The notes beneath the pieces are model-generated. The model did not search any database, was not told the origin of the DNA, and saw only the letters and a program-made list of their open reading frames with translations. Source: Salegentibacter sp. Hel_I_6 (GTDB lineage: Bacteria > Bacteroidota > Bacteroidia > Flavobacteriales > Flavobacteriaceae). Taken from it: a DNA stretch of 64,000 nucleotides. The position numbers and the translations under genes are program-made. Numbering within the stretch: position 1 is the first letter of the stretch; every line of letters begins with the position of its first letter. The stretch is from contig NZ_JQNQ01000001.1 of the NCBI RefSeq assembly GCF_000745315.1, positions 620,001 to 684,000 of the forward strand, in the 5' to 3' direction. Below, in pieces: positions 42,640 to 50,461 of this stretch.

Positions 42640-43366
42640 TATATTCCATTATCGTTTCTTTCAGGAGCTCAATTAGAATTAATGGATCGTTTTGATTAAT
42701 TAATTCTTTAAAATTTGGCTTTTTGGAGCAGTAATAAAGAAAATCCATTATTTTATTTTCTTCTAAGTGAAGTTCTTCTGTATAAAATTCATTTGCAACA
42801 AGGTTCTTGGCTTTATAAACCAACGTGGTTAACTTATTATTTTCAATAGCTTTTTCGTACATTTTTTTTTGCCCAGAAATGATTCCGTAAAGTGCTCCTA
42901 CGGGATCATCAGGCCTTGTAAGTGCAAACAGTTTTCGCTCTTCAACAGTTAAAGGTTCTTTATCGGAAAGGGCGAAACCTATTATTCGAGCATCCCAGGT
43001 TTTTATACCATCAATATCTTTCGCCAGATCGCCACTTAATTGATGTAGTTTTACCTCATCTAACTCAGTAAGATCCTTGTTCATTTCAATTTCTAAATAT
43101 CCCTCTGCTATAATTTCTGAAGTAACTTTTATTTCTTTTTTCTGAAATTGTACCGAAGAGAATAATAGCAAATCACCTTCACTAACTTCTACAGCAAATT
43201 CCCCAGATTTTTCTGTCACTGTGCCTTTTTCGGCTGAAATATTTATGATATGAATGGGAGCCTCAATAGAATCGGCCTTAATTTTTCCTTTTAAGATGTT
43301 GCTTTCCTGAGCAAATAAATTGGTTGAAATTAGGAAAAGAAAAATAAGGAAAAAGCTATTTCTCAT
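42620..43366 (-). CDS. CarboxypepD_reg-like secreted protein, paralog C
   Basis: A 248-residue protein. Signal peptide about 1-19, then P-I-H-I-I-N-I, L-L-F-S-S-V-Q-F-Q-K-K-E-I, L-T-E-L-D-E-V-K-L-H-Q-L-S-G-D-L and the helical end M-D-F-L-Y-Y-C ... N-D-P-L-I-L-I-E-L. Its start abuts the stop codon of paralog D with no gap. Confidence 0.85.
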   Translation of the reverse strand: MRNSFFLIFLFLISTNLFAQESNILKGKIKADSIEAPIHIINISAEKGTVTEKSGEFAVEVSEGDLLLFSSVQFQKKEIKVTSEIIAEGYLEIEMNKDLTELDEVKLHQLSGDLAKDIDGIKTWDARIIGFALSDKEPLTVEERKLFALTRPDDPVGALYGIISGQKKMYEKAIENNKLTTLVYKAKNLVANEFYTEELHLEENKIMDFLYYCSKKPNFKELINQNDPLILIELLKETIMEYNEFIEG

Positions 43367-44149
43367 CTAATCTTCAATAAGTTTTAGATATGCTTTACTC
43401 TTTCTTTCTAAATAAACAACTAAATCTAAAGAGCGATTATCCTGGAGTAGTTGTTCCTGAAAACCATCATCAAAAATATAGGTCAGGAAATTCATGATGT
43501 GCTTAGAATCGATTTTAAGATGATTGTTGAAGAAATAATCGTCAAATTTACTTCGAACTCTTCGAACAAATTCAAGCTGGTTAGCTTTCGGATTTTCAAT
43601 CTTTTTTCCGCCTATATTTCCAAAATTCCTATTCCCTGTAATTAAACTTCCTATAGATTTGAAATTTAGACCGTTTTTCATTGTTCTTCCTGCCTGGGTA
43701 TTATCAAAAGCGGCGTTTGGTGTACCTCGCGGTGGAATATAATTAATTGGTGGGGGAGCAATATTCAAAACCGGCGTATCAAAAACTTTAATACCAGCGA
43801 TGTCTTCTTCCAAATCCCCGCTAAAATTATGAACCCTAACCTGCTCCAGTTCTGTTAACGCGGGCAGTAACTTGATGCTTAGGGTTTTTTCACCAAGCAT
43901 TTGGCGTGTTATCTTGATTTCTCTACGCTGAAATTGTACCGAAGAAATTAATAAAATATCATTTTCTGCCACTGCTAATTTAAAATTCCCGTTTTTATCA
44001 CTTACGCTACCTTTTTCCTGGGTTAAGTTGATGATATGTATGGGAGCTTGAATACTATCAGCTTCAATTTTACCTGAGATTTCTCGATTCTGGGCGCTTG
44101 CAATTAAGCCAAATAAAAATAATAGGACAGATAAGTAGTACTTCATCAA
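43367..44149 (-). CDS. CarboxypepD_reg-like secreted protein, paralog D
   Basis: A 260-residue protein: signal, P-I-H-I-I-N-L, L-L-I-S-S-V-Q-F-Q-R-R-E-I, L-T-E-L-E-Q-V-R-V-H-N-F-S-G-D-L, a Pro/Gly/Asn-rich middle (I-A-P-P-P-I-N-Y-I-P-P) and a diverged helical end with H-I-M-N-F-L-T-Y-I. It heads the tight D-C-B-A run. A degenerate copy of a dispersed repeat (44170-44217) with a TAAATTTG box ends about 20 nt before its ATG and may carry the operon promoter. Confidence 0.83.
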   Translation of the reverse strand: MMKYYLSVLLFLFGLIASAQNREISGKIEADSIQAPIHIINLTQEKGSVSDKNGNFKLAVAENDILLISSVQFQRREIKITRQMLGEKTLSIKLLPALTELEQVRVHNFSGDLEEDIAGIKVFDTPVLNIAPPPINYIPPRGTPNAAFDNTQAGRTMKNGLNFKSIGSLITGNRNFGNIGGKKIENPKANQLEFVRRVRSKFDDYFFNNHLKIDSKHIMNFLTYIFDDGFQEQLLQDNRSLDLVVYLERKSKAYLKLIED

Positions 44150-44169
44150 TTATTTTCGGTTAAGTCAAA

Positions 44170-44217
44170 TTTATTCGATAATCGAGATTTAAATGCTTTC
44201 AGGTTTTACTCAAAATT
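44170..44217 (-). repeat. Dispersed repeat, copy 2 (decayed), upstream of paralog D
   Basis: On the minus strand this reads with GCATTTAAATCTCGATTATCGA at its core, matching copy 1 (23854-23900) except for one extra T and one substitution in the last 26 bp. The 5' half keeps AATTTTGAG and AACCT in the same order. TAAATTTG directly follows the palindrome and is a plausible -7 box. Confidence 0.6.
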
Positions 44218-44255
44218 ATTTTTTAATTACCCTCGTAAATTTGTATTAAGATAGT

Positions 44256-45047
44256 TTACTCCTGGAAACTCTTGTATTCTTCACTTTTCTCAATTAAAAA
44301 CTCAATTAGATTTAATTCGCTGCCTTCTGCAAGCAAATCATCATCTAAACCATGATCGGTAACGTAATAAATGAAGTCATTTATTCTATCCCTTTCAATA
44401 TCTAGATAAGCCCTAAAAAAATCATCATCGTATAAATCCCGTAATTTCTCATCTAATTCTTGTTTTGTAAACGGATTATTTTTAACCTCGGCGCCAACCA
44501 GTAATTTGAAAATATTTACAAAGTTCAGTCCGTTCACTAACCTGGTTTCACTTGCAGCTAAGGCATCATTCCTGCCTGCTCCCATTAGAGCATCGGGTTG
44601 TCTTCGCACTTCCATGTCTTTTAAATCGGCTGCAGAATATCTGGGCACATCGGGATCTTTAACAGTAATCCTGGCTACATCTACTCTTATATCTCCAGAA
44701 AGCTCGTTATCTGACAGAAGCACTTCAGGCAATTCAGTCACCGTTTCCGTCAAAAATACATTCATCTCTCCAGTATTTATCACTCCTTCTTCTACCACCA
44801 CCCGGAACTCCTCAAACTGTATGGCAGAAAATACAATAGTATCATTAAGTCTTACCTGCAATTTAAATTCTCCATTAGGATTTGCAATAGTTCCTCGAGC
44901 AGTATTCTGATTAAAAATTGTTAACCCTTCAGGAGAATCTTCTTCAGGAACAATAATTTTACCATTTACCAACATTCTTTCTGTTTCCTGGGCAAATAAA
45001 ATTCCGCTGAATAGAATAAAAGCAATGAATAGTTTCTTCTTTAACAT
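44256..45047 (-). CDS. CarboxypepD_reg-like secreted protein, paralog E
   Basis: A 263-residue protein with signal peptide (about 1-19). The beta-sandwich is more diverged: G-L-T-I-F-N-Q-N replaces I-H-I-I-N, but I-V-F-S-A-I-Q-F and T-E-L-P-E-V-L-L-S-D-N-E-L-S-G-D-I remain. The C-terminal half keeps N-D-F-I-Y-Y-V and L-N-L-I-E-F-L. It is separated from D by 106 bp, so it may have its own promoter, but lies in the same direction. Confidence 0.8.
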   Translation of the reverse strand: MLKKKLFIAFILFSGILFAQETERMLVNGKIIVPEEDSPEGLTIFNQNTARGTIANPNGEFKLQVRLNDTIVFSAIQFEEFRVVVEEGVINTGEMNVFLTETVTELPEVLLSDNELSGDIRVDVARITVKDPDVPRYSAADLKDMEVRRQPDALMGAGRNDALAASETRLVNGLNFVNIFKLLVGAEVKNNPFTKQELDEKLRDLYDDDFFRAYLDIERDRINDFIYYVTDHGLDDDLLAEGSELNLIEFLIEKSEEYKSFQE

Positions 45048-45190
45048 ATTAGTAGTTTTCTTTTAATTAAAGTAACAATTCTTAGGGCTTTTATTTAGTA
45101 AAGCAGCTTGTAAACTTTTGTTAAAACCCCTAATTGCAGTAATTTTAATGCAATTAATATTATACTCGTATTAGAAAAATAGAAATAGAG

Positions 45191-45898
45191 ATGAGCAAAG
45201 CATTATTGGCAAGTACTTCAACTTTACACGGAGAAGAGTATTTAGAATATCTAATACCGCACTTAAAAACTTTTTTTAAGGAAGCTGAGGAAATCATATT
45301 TATCCCTTTCGCCCGTCCTGGCGGAATTTCGCATGATAATTACACTAAAAAGGCTGCTGATGCCTTCCAAAAAGCCGACTTAAAGCTGCGTGGAATTCAC
45401 GAATTTGATAATATGGAAGAAGCCATAACTTCAGCTAAGGGAATTTTTACCGGCGGCGGTAATACTTTTTTACTGGTTTCAGAATTATATAGAAATAAAC
45501 TGATGCAAGCCCTAAGGGAAAGTATTCAAAATGGCGCGGCATATATGGGAACAAGCGCAGGAACCAATATTGCCGGGCTAACTATGCAAACCACGAACGA
45601 TATGCCAATTGTGTATCCGCCGAGTTTTAAAACCCTTGGGATTGTTCCCTTTAATATTAATCCTCATTATTTAGATCCCGACACTAATTCTACCCACAAA
45701 GGTGAAACCCGGGAAACGCGTATTAAAGAATTTCATACCATTAATACCCAACCGGTAGTAGGCTTAAGGGAAGGCAGCTGGTTGTTGGTTTTAGATAATA
45801 AAATTGAGTTAAAAGGTAAGTTAAGCGCTCGCATTTTCAAGACAGAAAAATTACCTTTCGAGATAGAAACTAATAGTGATCTAAGCGAACTAAATTAA
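45191..45898 (+). CDS. pepE: Dipeptidase E (peptidase S51)
   Basis: A 235-residue alpha-aspartyl dipeptidase. It has F-T-G-G-G-N-T-F near 92-99, the nucleophile elbow G-T-S-A-G-T-N-I-A-G (Ser near 122) and N-P-H-Y-L-D (His). It hydrolyses dipeptides with N-terminal Asp in the cytoplasm. The next gene, glsA, starts 3 nt later, so both work on acidic/amide amino acids from one transcript. Confidence 0.94.
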   Translation: MSKALLASTSTLHGEEYLEYLIPHLKTFFKEAEEIIFIPFARPGGISHDNYTKKAADAFQKADLKLRGIHEFDNMEEAITSAKGIFTGGGNTFLLVSELYRNKLMQALRESIQNGAAYMGTSAGTNIAGLTMQTTNDMPIVYPPSFKTLGIVPFNINPHYLDPDTNSTHKGETRETRIKEFHTINTQPVVGLREGSWLLVLDNKIELKGKLSARIFKTEKLPFEIETNSDLSELN

Positions 45899-45901
45899 CA
45901 T

Positions 45902-46816
45902 ATGGACTACCAAAAGATATTAAATACAATTAATGACGAATTGAGTTACCGGGATGTAACAGGAAAAGTAGCTTCTTATATTCCTGAACTTGCTAAAGTA
46001 GATCCAAGAAAATTTGGAATGCATGTTTATTGCGGCGATCGTCAACATTTTAATTTTGGAGATAGTGAAGAACTTTTTTCTATTCAAAGTATCTCTAAAG
46101 TTTTTAGCCTTTCTATGGCAATGAGAATTATGGGAGAAGATCTTTGGGATCGCGTAGACGTGGAGCCCTCTGGTGATCCCTTTAATTCATTAAGTCAGTT
46201 AGAATATGAAAGTGGAATTCCACGGAATCCTTTTATAAATGCCGGCGCCCTGGTTATTTCAGATATCCTGGTAGACCAGCTAGAAGATCCTAAACAGGAA
46301 TTACTGAATTTTGTAAGACAAATTACAGAGGATAATAGTATAAATTTTGATCCAAAAATCGCGGCTTCAGAACGTTCTACCGGTTATAGAAATGTTGCTT
46401 TGGTAAATTATATGAAAGCTCTGGGAAACATTAAATGCGAAGTAGAACCTATTGTAGATTTCTATTTTCATCTATGCTCCCTTGCCATGAGCTGCAAACA
46501 ATTATCGCAAGCGTTTATGATTTTCGCGAACAAAGGAAAAATATTAAGTACTGACGAAGAAATCTTGACTCCTACTACTGTAAAAAGGATAAATTCTCTA
46601 ATGCAAACCTGTGGCTTTTATGATGAAGCCGGGGAATTTAGCTTTGAAGTAGGACTACCAGGAAAAAGTGGAGTTGGTGGTGGTATTGTAGCCATTCATC
46701 CAGATCAATATTCTGTGGCAGTTTGGAGTCCTATTTTAAATGAAAAAGGAAATTCTGAATTAGGAATGAAAGCTTTAGAAAGGCTTACAACGTTAACCGG
46801 TCTTTCTGTTTTTTAA
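45902..46816 (+). CDS. glsA: Glutaminase A
   Basis: A 304-residue serine-dependent glutaminase. Motifs: F-S-I-Q-S-I-S-K-V-F (Ser/Lys dyad), P-F-I-N-A-G-A-L-V, S-E-R-S-T-G-Y-R-N and the final G-K-S-G-V-G-G-G-I-V. It converts glutamine to glutamate and ammonia. Operon with pepE; a shared terminator with rpsT follows. Confidence 0.96.
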   Translation: MDYQKILNTINDELSYRDVTGKVASYIPELAKVDPRKFGMHVYCGDRQHFNFGDSEELFSIQSISKVFSLSMAMRIMGEDLWDRVDVEPSGDPFNSLSQLEYESGIPRNPFINAGALVISDILVDQLEDPKQELLNFVRQITEDNSINFDPKIAASERSTGYRNVALVNYMKALGNIKCEVEPIVDFYFHLCSLAMSCKQLSQAFMIFANKGKILSTDEEILTPTTVKRINSLMQTCGFYDEAGEFSFEVGLPGKSGVGGGIVAIHPDQYSVAVWSPILNEKGNSELGMKALERLTTLTGLSVF

Positions 46817-46928
46817 ATAACGAAACTCCAGGAAACATTTATAAATAGTCTGAAGAAAAATGCTAAAAAAGTAAAGCTCAGAAAGAATAGCTAACAGAAC
46901 TTCTTTTTAAACCCACGAAATGAAAAAT

Positions 46929-46967
46929 AAAAAAAATGCTTCCTGCCAACGCAGAAAGCATTTTTTT
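46929..46967. terminator. Bidirectional terminator between glsA and rpsT
   Basis: AATGCTTCCTGC pairs (one G-T wobble) with GCAGAAAGCATT, flanked by a poly-A and a poly-T run, so it serves both converging genes. Confidence 0.8.
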
Positions 46968-46990
46968 ATAATTGAACACTGTAATAATTC

Positions 46991-47239
46991 TTAAAGCGCA
47001 GCTACGTGCTTTACAAGTTGCGATTTTAAGTTCGCAGCTTTATTGTCGTGTATAATGTTTTTCTTCGCCAATTTATCTACCATAGAGATAACAGAAGGCA
47101 ATAGAGCTTCAGCTTCTTTCTTCTCAGACTCCTTCAACTTCTTAATTGCGTTTCTGGTAGTTTTATGCTGGTAGCGGTTTCTAAGACGTTTGGTCTCATT
47201 GCTACGAATCCTCTTCAATGCTGACTTGTGATTTGCCAT
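46991..47239 (-). CDS. rpsT: 30S ribosomal protein S20
   Basis: An 82-residue basic, helical protein: M-A-N-H-K-S-A-L-K-R-I-R-S-N, typical of S20, and K-K-N-I-I-H-D-N-K-A-A-N-L-K-S near the end. It binds 16S rRNA at the body of the 30S subunit. It lies just downstream of the two tRNA-Glu genes on the same strand. Confidence 0.97.
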   Translation of the reverse strand: MANHKSALKRIRSNETKRLRNRYQHKTTRNAIKKLKESEKKEAEALLPSVISMVDKLAKKNIIHDNKAANLKSQLVKHVAAL

Positions 47240-47269
47240 TACAAAATTGCTTTAATTATTTTTTAAAAG

Positions 47270-47341
47270 TAGTCCGTAGGGGAATCGAACCCCTGTTACC
47301 AGGATGAAAACCTGGCGTCCTAACCCCTAGACGAACGGACC
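47270..47341 (-). tRNA. tRNA-Glu (TTC), copy 1
   Basis: 72 nt without encoded CCA. The acceptor GGTCCGT pairs with ACGGACT (one G-T at the end). The anticodon stem CCAGG/CCTGG has loop TTTTCAT, giving anticodon TTC. The T-arm is AGGGGTTCGATTCCCCT. Identical to copy 2. Confidence 0.96.
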
Positions 47342-47408
47342 ATTAATTATTATTTCAAATGCCTTTTCAGGACTTTAAAAACACAACATTAAACTCTGTG
47401 TTTTGTTG

Positions 47409-47480
47409 TAGTCCGTAGGGGAATCGAACCCCTGTTACCAGGATGAAAACCTGGCGTCCTAACCCCTAGACGAACGGACC
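47409..47480 (-). tRNA. tRNA-Glu (TTC), copy 2
   Basis: Identical in sequence to the tRNA at 47270-47341, separated by 67 nt. Same strand, so probably one transcript. It lies about 80 nt beyond the proS stop codon. Confidence 0.96.
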
Positions 47481-47557
47481 ATTTTTTGTTTCAATGCGGA
47501 TGCAAAAATACAACTATTTTTGAATGCCGCAAGAGTTCCACAAAAAAATTTAAAAAA

Positions 47558-49036
47558 TTAATATGCCTTTGCAAAAAGTACTCTTTGCACAGAAGGTTTA
47601 CCAGTAAGCACACAGCTTCCCGCCTCTTTATCGGAATTAAATGGTATACAGCGAATTGTGGCTTTGGTAAGCCCTTTAATCTTGTTTTCTGTCTCCGTAG
47701 TTCCATCCCAATGTGCCGAAATAAATCCGCCTTTATTTTTTAAAACTTTTTTAAATTCATCAAAAGAATCTACTTCTGTAATATGCTCGTTTCTAAAATT
47801 ATTAGCTTTTTCAAACAAAGCTTCCTGAATTTCTACCATTAGATGCTTCACCTTCTCCACTACTTCAGTTTGGTTTACAAACTCTTTAGTGAGTGTATCT
47901 CTTCTGGCTAGCTCTACGCTTCCTTTTTCTAAATCTTTTGGGCCAATAGCTAATCTAATTGGTACACCTTGCAATTCATACTGCGCAAACTTCCATCCAG
48001 GCTTTTGCGTATCTCTATCATCATACTTAACCGAGATACCGGCTTCTTTAAGATCATCAGCAAGATTGTTTGCTACTTTAGAGATTTCTTCTAATTGTTC
48101 TTCTCCTTTATATATAGGAACAATCACAACTTGTGTAGGCGCTAAGTTTGGAGGAAGCACAAGGCCGTTATCATCGCTATGCGTCATTATTAGGGCTCCC
48201 ATTAAACGGGTAGAAACACCCCAGGAAGTCGCCCAAACGTTTTCTAATTTCCCTTCCTTAGAAGTGAATTTTACATCAAAAGCTTTTGCGAAATTTTGAC
48301 CTAAAAAGTGAGAAGTCCCTGCCTGTAAAGCTTTCCCGTCCTGCATCATCGCTTCAATACAATAAGTTTCTACAGCACCTGCAAAGCGTTCAGCTTCTGT
48401 TTTACTCCCTTTTATAACCGGCATTGCCATAAATTTTTCGGCAAATTCAGCATAAATATTATTCATTAATTCGGTTTCTTCGAGTGCTTCCTGTTTGGTA
48501 GCGTGTGCAGTATGGCCTTCCTGCCAAAGGAACTCTGATGTTCTTAAAAACAAACGGGTTCGCATTTCCCAACGCACCACATTAGCCCATTGATTTATTT
48601 TAATAGGAAGATCTCTATACGATTGGATCCAGTTCTTGTAGGTATTCCAAATTATTGCTTCAGAAGTTGGCCTAACCACCAGTTCTTCCTCTAATTTAGC
48701 ATCAGGATCTACGATTAGTTTAGATTTATCGTTGGGATCTGTCTTTAACCTGTAATGAGTAACTACCGCACATTCTTTGGCAAAACCTTCAGCATTTTTC
48801 TCTTCGGCTTCAAAAAGATGTTTGGGTACAAAAAGTGGGAAATAAGCGTTTTGATGTCCCGTTTCCTTGAACATCTTATCTAACTGGGCCTGCATTTTTT
48901 CCCAGATGGCAAATCCGTAAGGTTTAATCACCATACAGCCCCTCACTGCAGAATTTTCAGCTAAATCGGCTTTTACCACCAATTCGTTATACCATTTTGA
49001 ATAATCTTCGCTTCTCTTGGTTAAGTTTTTACTCAT
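47558..49036 (-). CDS. proS: Prolyl-tRNA synthetase (class III, archaeal/eukaryotic-like)
   Basis: A 492-residue short ProRS without the bacterial editing insertion. Class II motifs: motif 2 around W-E-M-R-T-R-L-F-L-R-T-S-E-F-L-W-Q-E-G-H-T-A-H, proline site G-T-S-H-F-L-G-Q-N-F, motif 3 with G-V-P-I-R-L-A-I-G-P-K-D. I start at 49036 (M-S-K-N-L-T); an in-frame ATG 96 nt further upstream adds a non-conserved leader. A TAGTTTTG -7 element (49102-49109 as CAAAACTA) lies upstream. Confidence 0.96.
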   Translation of the reverse strand: MSKNLTKRSEDYSKWYNELVVKADLAENSAVRGCMVIKPYGFAIWEKMQAQLDKMFKETGHQNAYFPLFVPKHLFEAEEKNAEGFAKECAVVTHYRLKTDPNDKSKLIVDPDAKLEEELVVRPTSEAIIWNTYKNWIQSYRDLPIKINQWANVVRWEMRTRLFLRTSEFLWQEGHTAHATKQEALEETELMNNIYAEFAEKFMAMPVIKGSKTEAERFAGAVETYCIEAMMQDGKALQAGTSHFLGQNFAKAFDVKFTSKEGKLENVWATSWGVSTRLMGALIMTHSDDNGLVLPPNLAPTQVVIVPIYKGEEQLEEISKVANNLADDLKEAGISVKYDDRDTQKPGWKFAQYELQGVPIRLAIGPKDLEKGSVELARRDTLTKEFVNQTEVVEKVKHLMVEIQEALFEKANNFRNEHITEVDSFDEFKKVLKNKGGFISAHWDGTTETENKIKGLTKATIRCIPFNSDKEAGSCVLTGKPSVQRVLFAKAY

Positions 49037-49101
49037 TTTCTTTATTTGGCATAAATCTTGTGAATTTGTTAAACACAATGTAAATGCAAGTTTAGTTAGC
49101 G

Positions 49102-49119
49102 CAAAACTAACTATTTTTG
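49102..49119. promoter_or_regulatory. Back-to-back promoters of proS and the Gly-rich lipoprotein gene
   Basis: On the minus strand TAGTTTTG (49102-49109), with TTG at 49127-49129 as -33, serves proS. On the plus strand TATTTTTG (49112-49119) lies 28 nt before the ATG at 49148. Both fully match TAnnTTTG and are only two bases apart. Confidence 0.55.
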
Positions 49120-49147
49120 TAATGTTCAACAATAAAATACCAAGCTA

Positions 49148-50314
49148 ATGATACGCAATTACCACTTTACAAAAAAAGCAATTCTTTTAGTGGCACCTAT
49201 GTTTTTGCTGTTGTTAGCATCTTGTGGTTCTTACCAGTATTCTGGTTATGAAGATGGAATCTATGGTGATTCGGATAGAAGACAATCAACTTCTGATGAA
49301 CCAACCCAATATGCTAATAATCAGGATCAGGGTAACTCTTACTATAAGAACCTTTTTTCAGAAAAATCACAATTTTACGGTCAAATGGCCGACGAGATCG
49401 TTTTTACCGATGTAGAATCTTATTCTTCTGCTAATGGAAGTGAAGACGAAATATATTATGAAGATCAGCAAACTTATAATAGTGGTCGCGCTCCCTGGGG
49501 CGAAGATCCAGATCAATACACCGTAAATATCTATAATACCGGTTTTCATGGTGGTTTCGGTAATCCATGGATGTGGAACCGCTTTGGCTATGGATTTGGT
49601 TATGGCGGCCTTTGGGGTAATCCCTTTTTCGATCCATTTTACGGTCCCGGTTTTTGGGGTGGCGGATTTGGCCCGTGGGGCGGTGGATTTGGCCCTTGGG
49701 GCGGAGGATTTGCTGGTGCCTGGGGCGGTGGATTCGGCCCATGGGGTGGCGGTTTTGGCTTTGGCCCTGGATGGGGTTGGGGTAACCGTTTTGGCTTCGG
49801 ATTTGGTTACGGAGGATTCCGCAATCCATACTGGGGCGGAGGATTTGTGAATAATCCATTTTATGGTGCAGGTAACAATTATAGAGATGTAGCATATAAT
49901 AGTGGAAGAAGAGCCAGTTATTCAGATTATGGCACCAGTAGAAGAGACAATGTTTCCAGTTTAAGAGATAACGAATCTTCTTACTCAAGAAGCATTAGAG
50001 CCATTAGGAGTAATCAAAACTCAAATAGATCTAGAAGTTATACCAGGAGTAACGATAATAATTCTAATGTATATTCTCGCTCCAATAGAAGAAGTGAGCC
50101 TGCAAGGATCAATACATCATCTACCAGGAGAAATTCAACTATAAATAGATCCAATAGAAGCTCAAGGTCTAATTCTACTTATAATAGATCTTCAAATAGT
50201 TCTTCAAGAAGTAGCGGATCTGTTCGAAGTAGCTCTGGAAGTTCAAGAAGTTCAGGAACCAGAAGTTCAGGTGGAGGTCGCTCATCATCTTCCAGAGGTG
50301 GTGGAAGAGGATAA
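49148..50314 (+). CDS. Lipoprotein with Gly/Trp/Phe-rich repeats and Arg/Ser-rich tail
   Basis: A 388-residue protein. Signal and lipobox L-A-S-C-G lie near 22-27. An acidic stretch follows, then a low-complexity core (about 130-240) with repeated G-G-G-F-G-P-W units, Gly, Phe, Trp and Tyr making up almost all residues. The last 120 residues are Ser/Arg/Asn-rich with S-R-S and R-S-S repeats, ending in a short R-G-G-G-R-G. Such sequences are expected to be disordered and sticky. No known function. It precedes the FadL-like gene; a terminator separates the two. Confidence 0.7.
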   Translation: MIRNYHFTKKAILLVAPMFLLLLASCGSYQYSGYEDGIYGDSDRRQSTSDEPTQYANNQDQGNSYYKNLFSEKSQFYGQMADEIVFTDVESYSSANGSEDEIYYEDQQTYNSGRAPWGEDPDQYTVNIYNTGFHGGFGNPWMWNRFGYGFGYGGLWGNPFFDPFYGPGFWGGGFGPWGGGFGPWGGGFAGAWGGGFGPWGGGFGFGPGWGWGNRFGFGFGYGGFRNPYWGGGFVNNPFYGAGNNYRDVAYNSGRRASYSDYGTSRRDNVSSLRDNESSYSRSIRAIRSNQNSNRSRSYTRSNDNNSNVYSRSNRRSEPARINTSSTRRNSTINRSNRSSRSNSTYNRSSNSSSRSSGSVRSSSGSSRSSGTRSSGGGRSSSSRGGGRG

Positions 50315-50355
50315 TAACTGTCTATTTTAAGATTTGAAAAAGAAGATTAAAAATT

Positions 50356-50386
50356 AACCTTACAGTTTTAAGCTGTAAGGTTTTTT
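50356..50386 (+). terminator. Terminator after the Gly-rich lipoprotein gene
   Basis: AACCTTACAG pairs with CTGTAAGGTT around a seven-base loop, followed by T6. Confidence 0.85.
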
Positions 50387-50461
50387 CTGAAACCATTGAT
50401 TATATTTTGATTCAGGATTCAAAAAACAAACCCCTCATCAAGGGATCAAAAAAAAAAGCTT

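Noticed and set aside
47486..47743. 85-codon plus-strand frame near the tRNA genes
   Set aside because: It lies antisense to the end of proS and has no protein-like composition.
49431..49988. Long frames in other phases over the Gly-rich gene
   Set aside because: Low-complexity GGN-rich DNA opens all frames; only the frame with lipobox and stop at 50314 makes sense.
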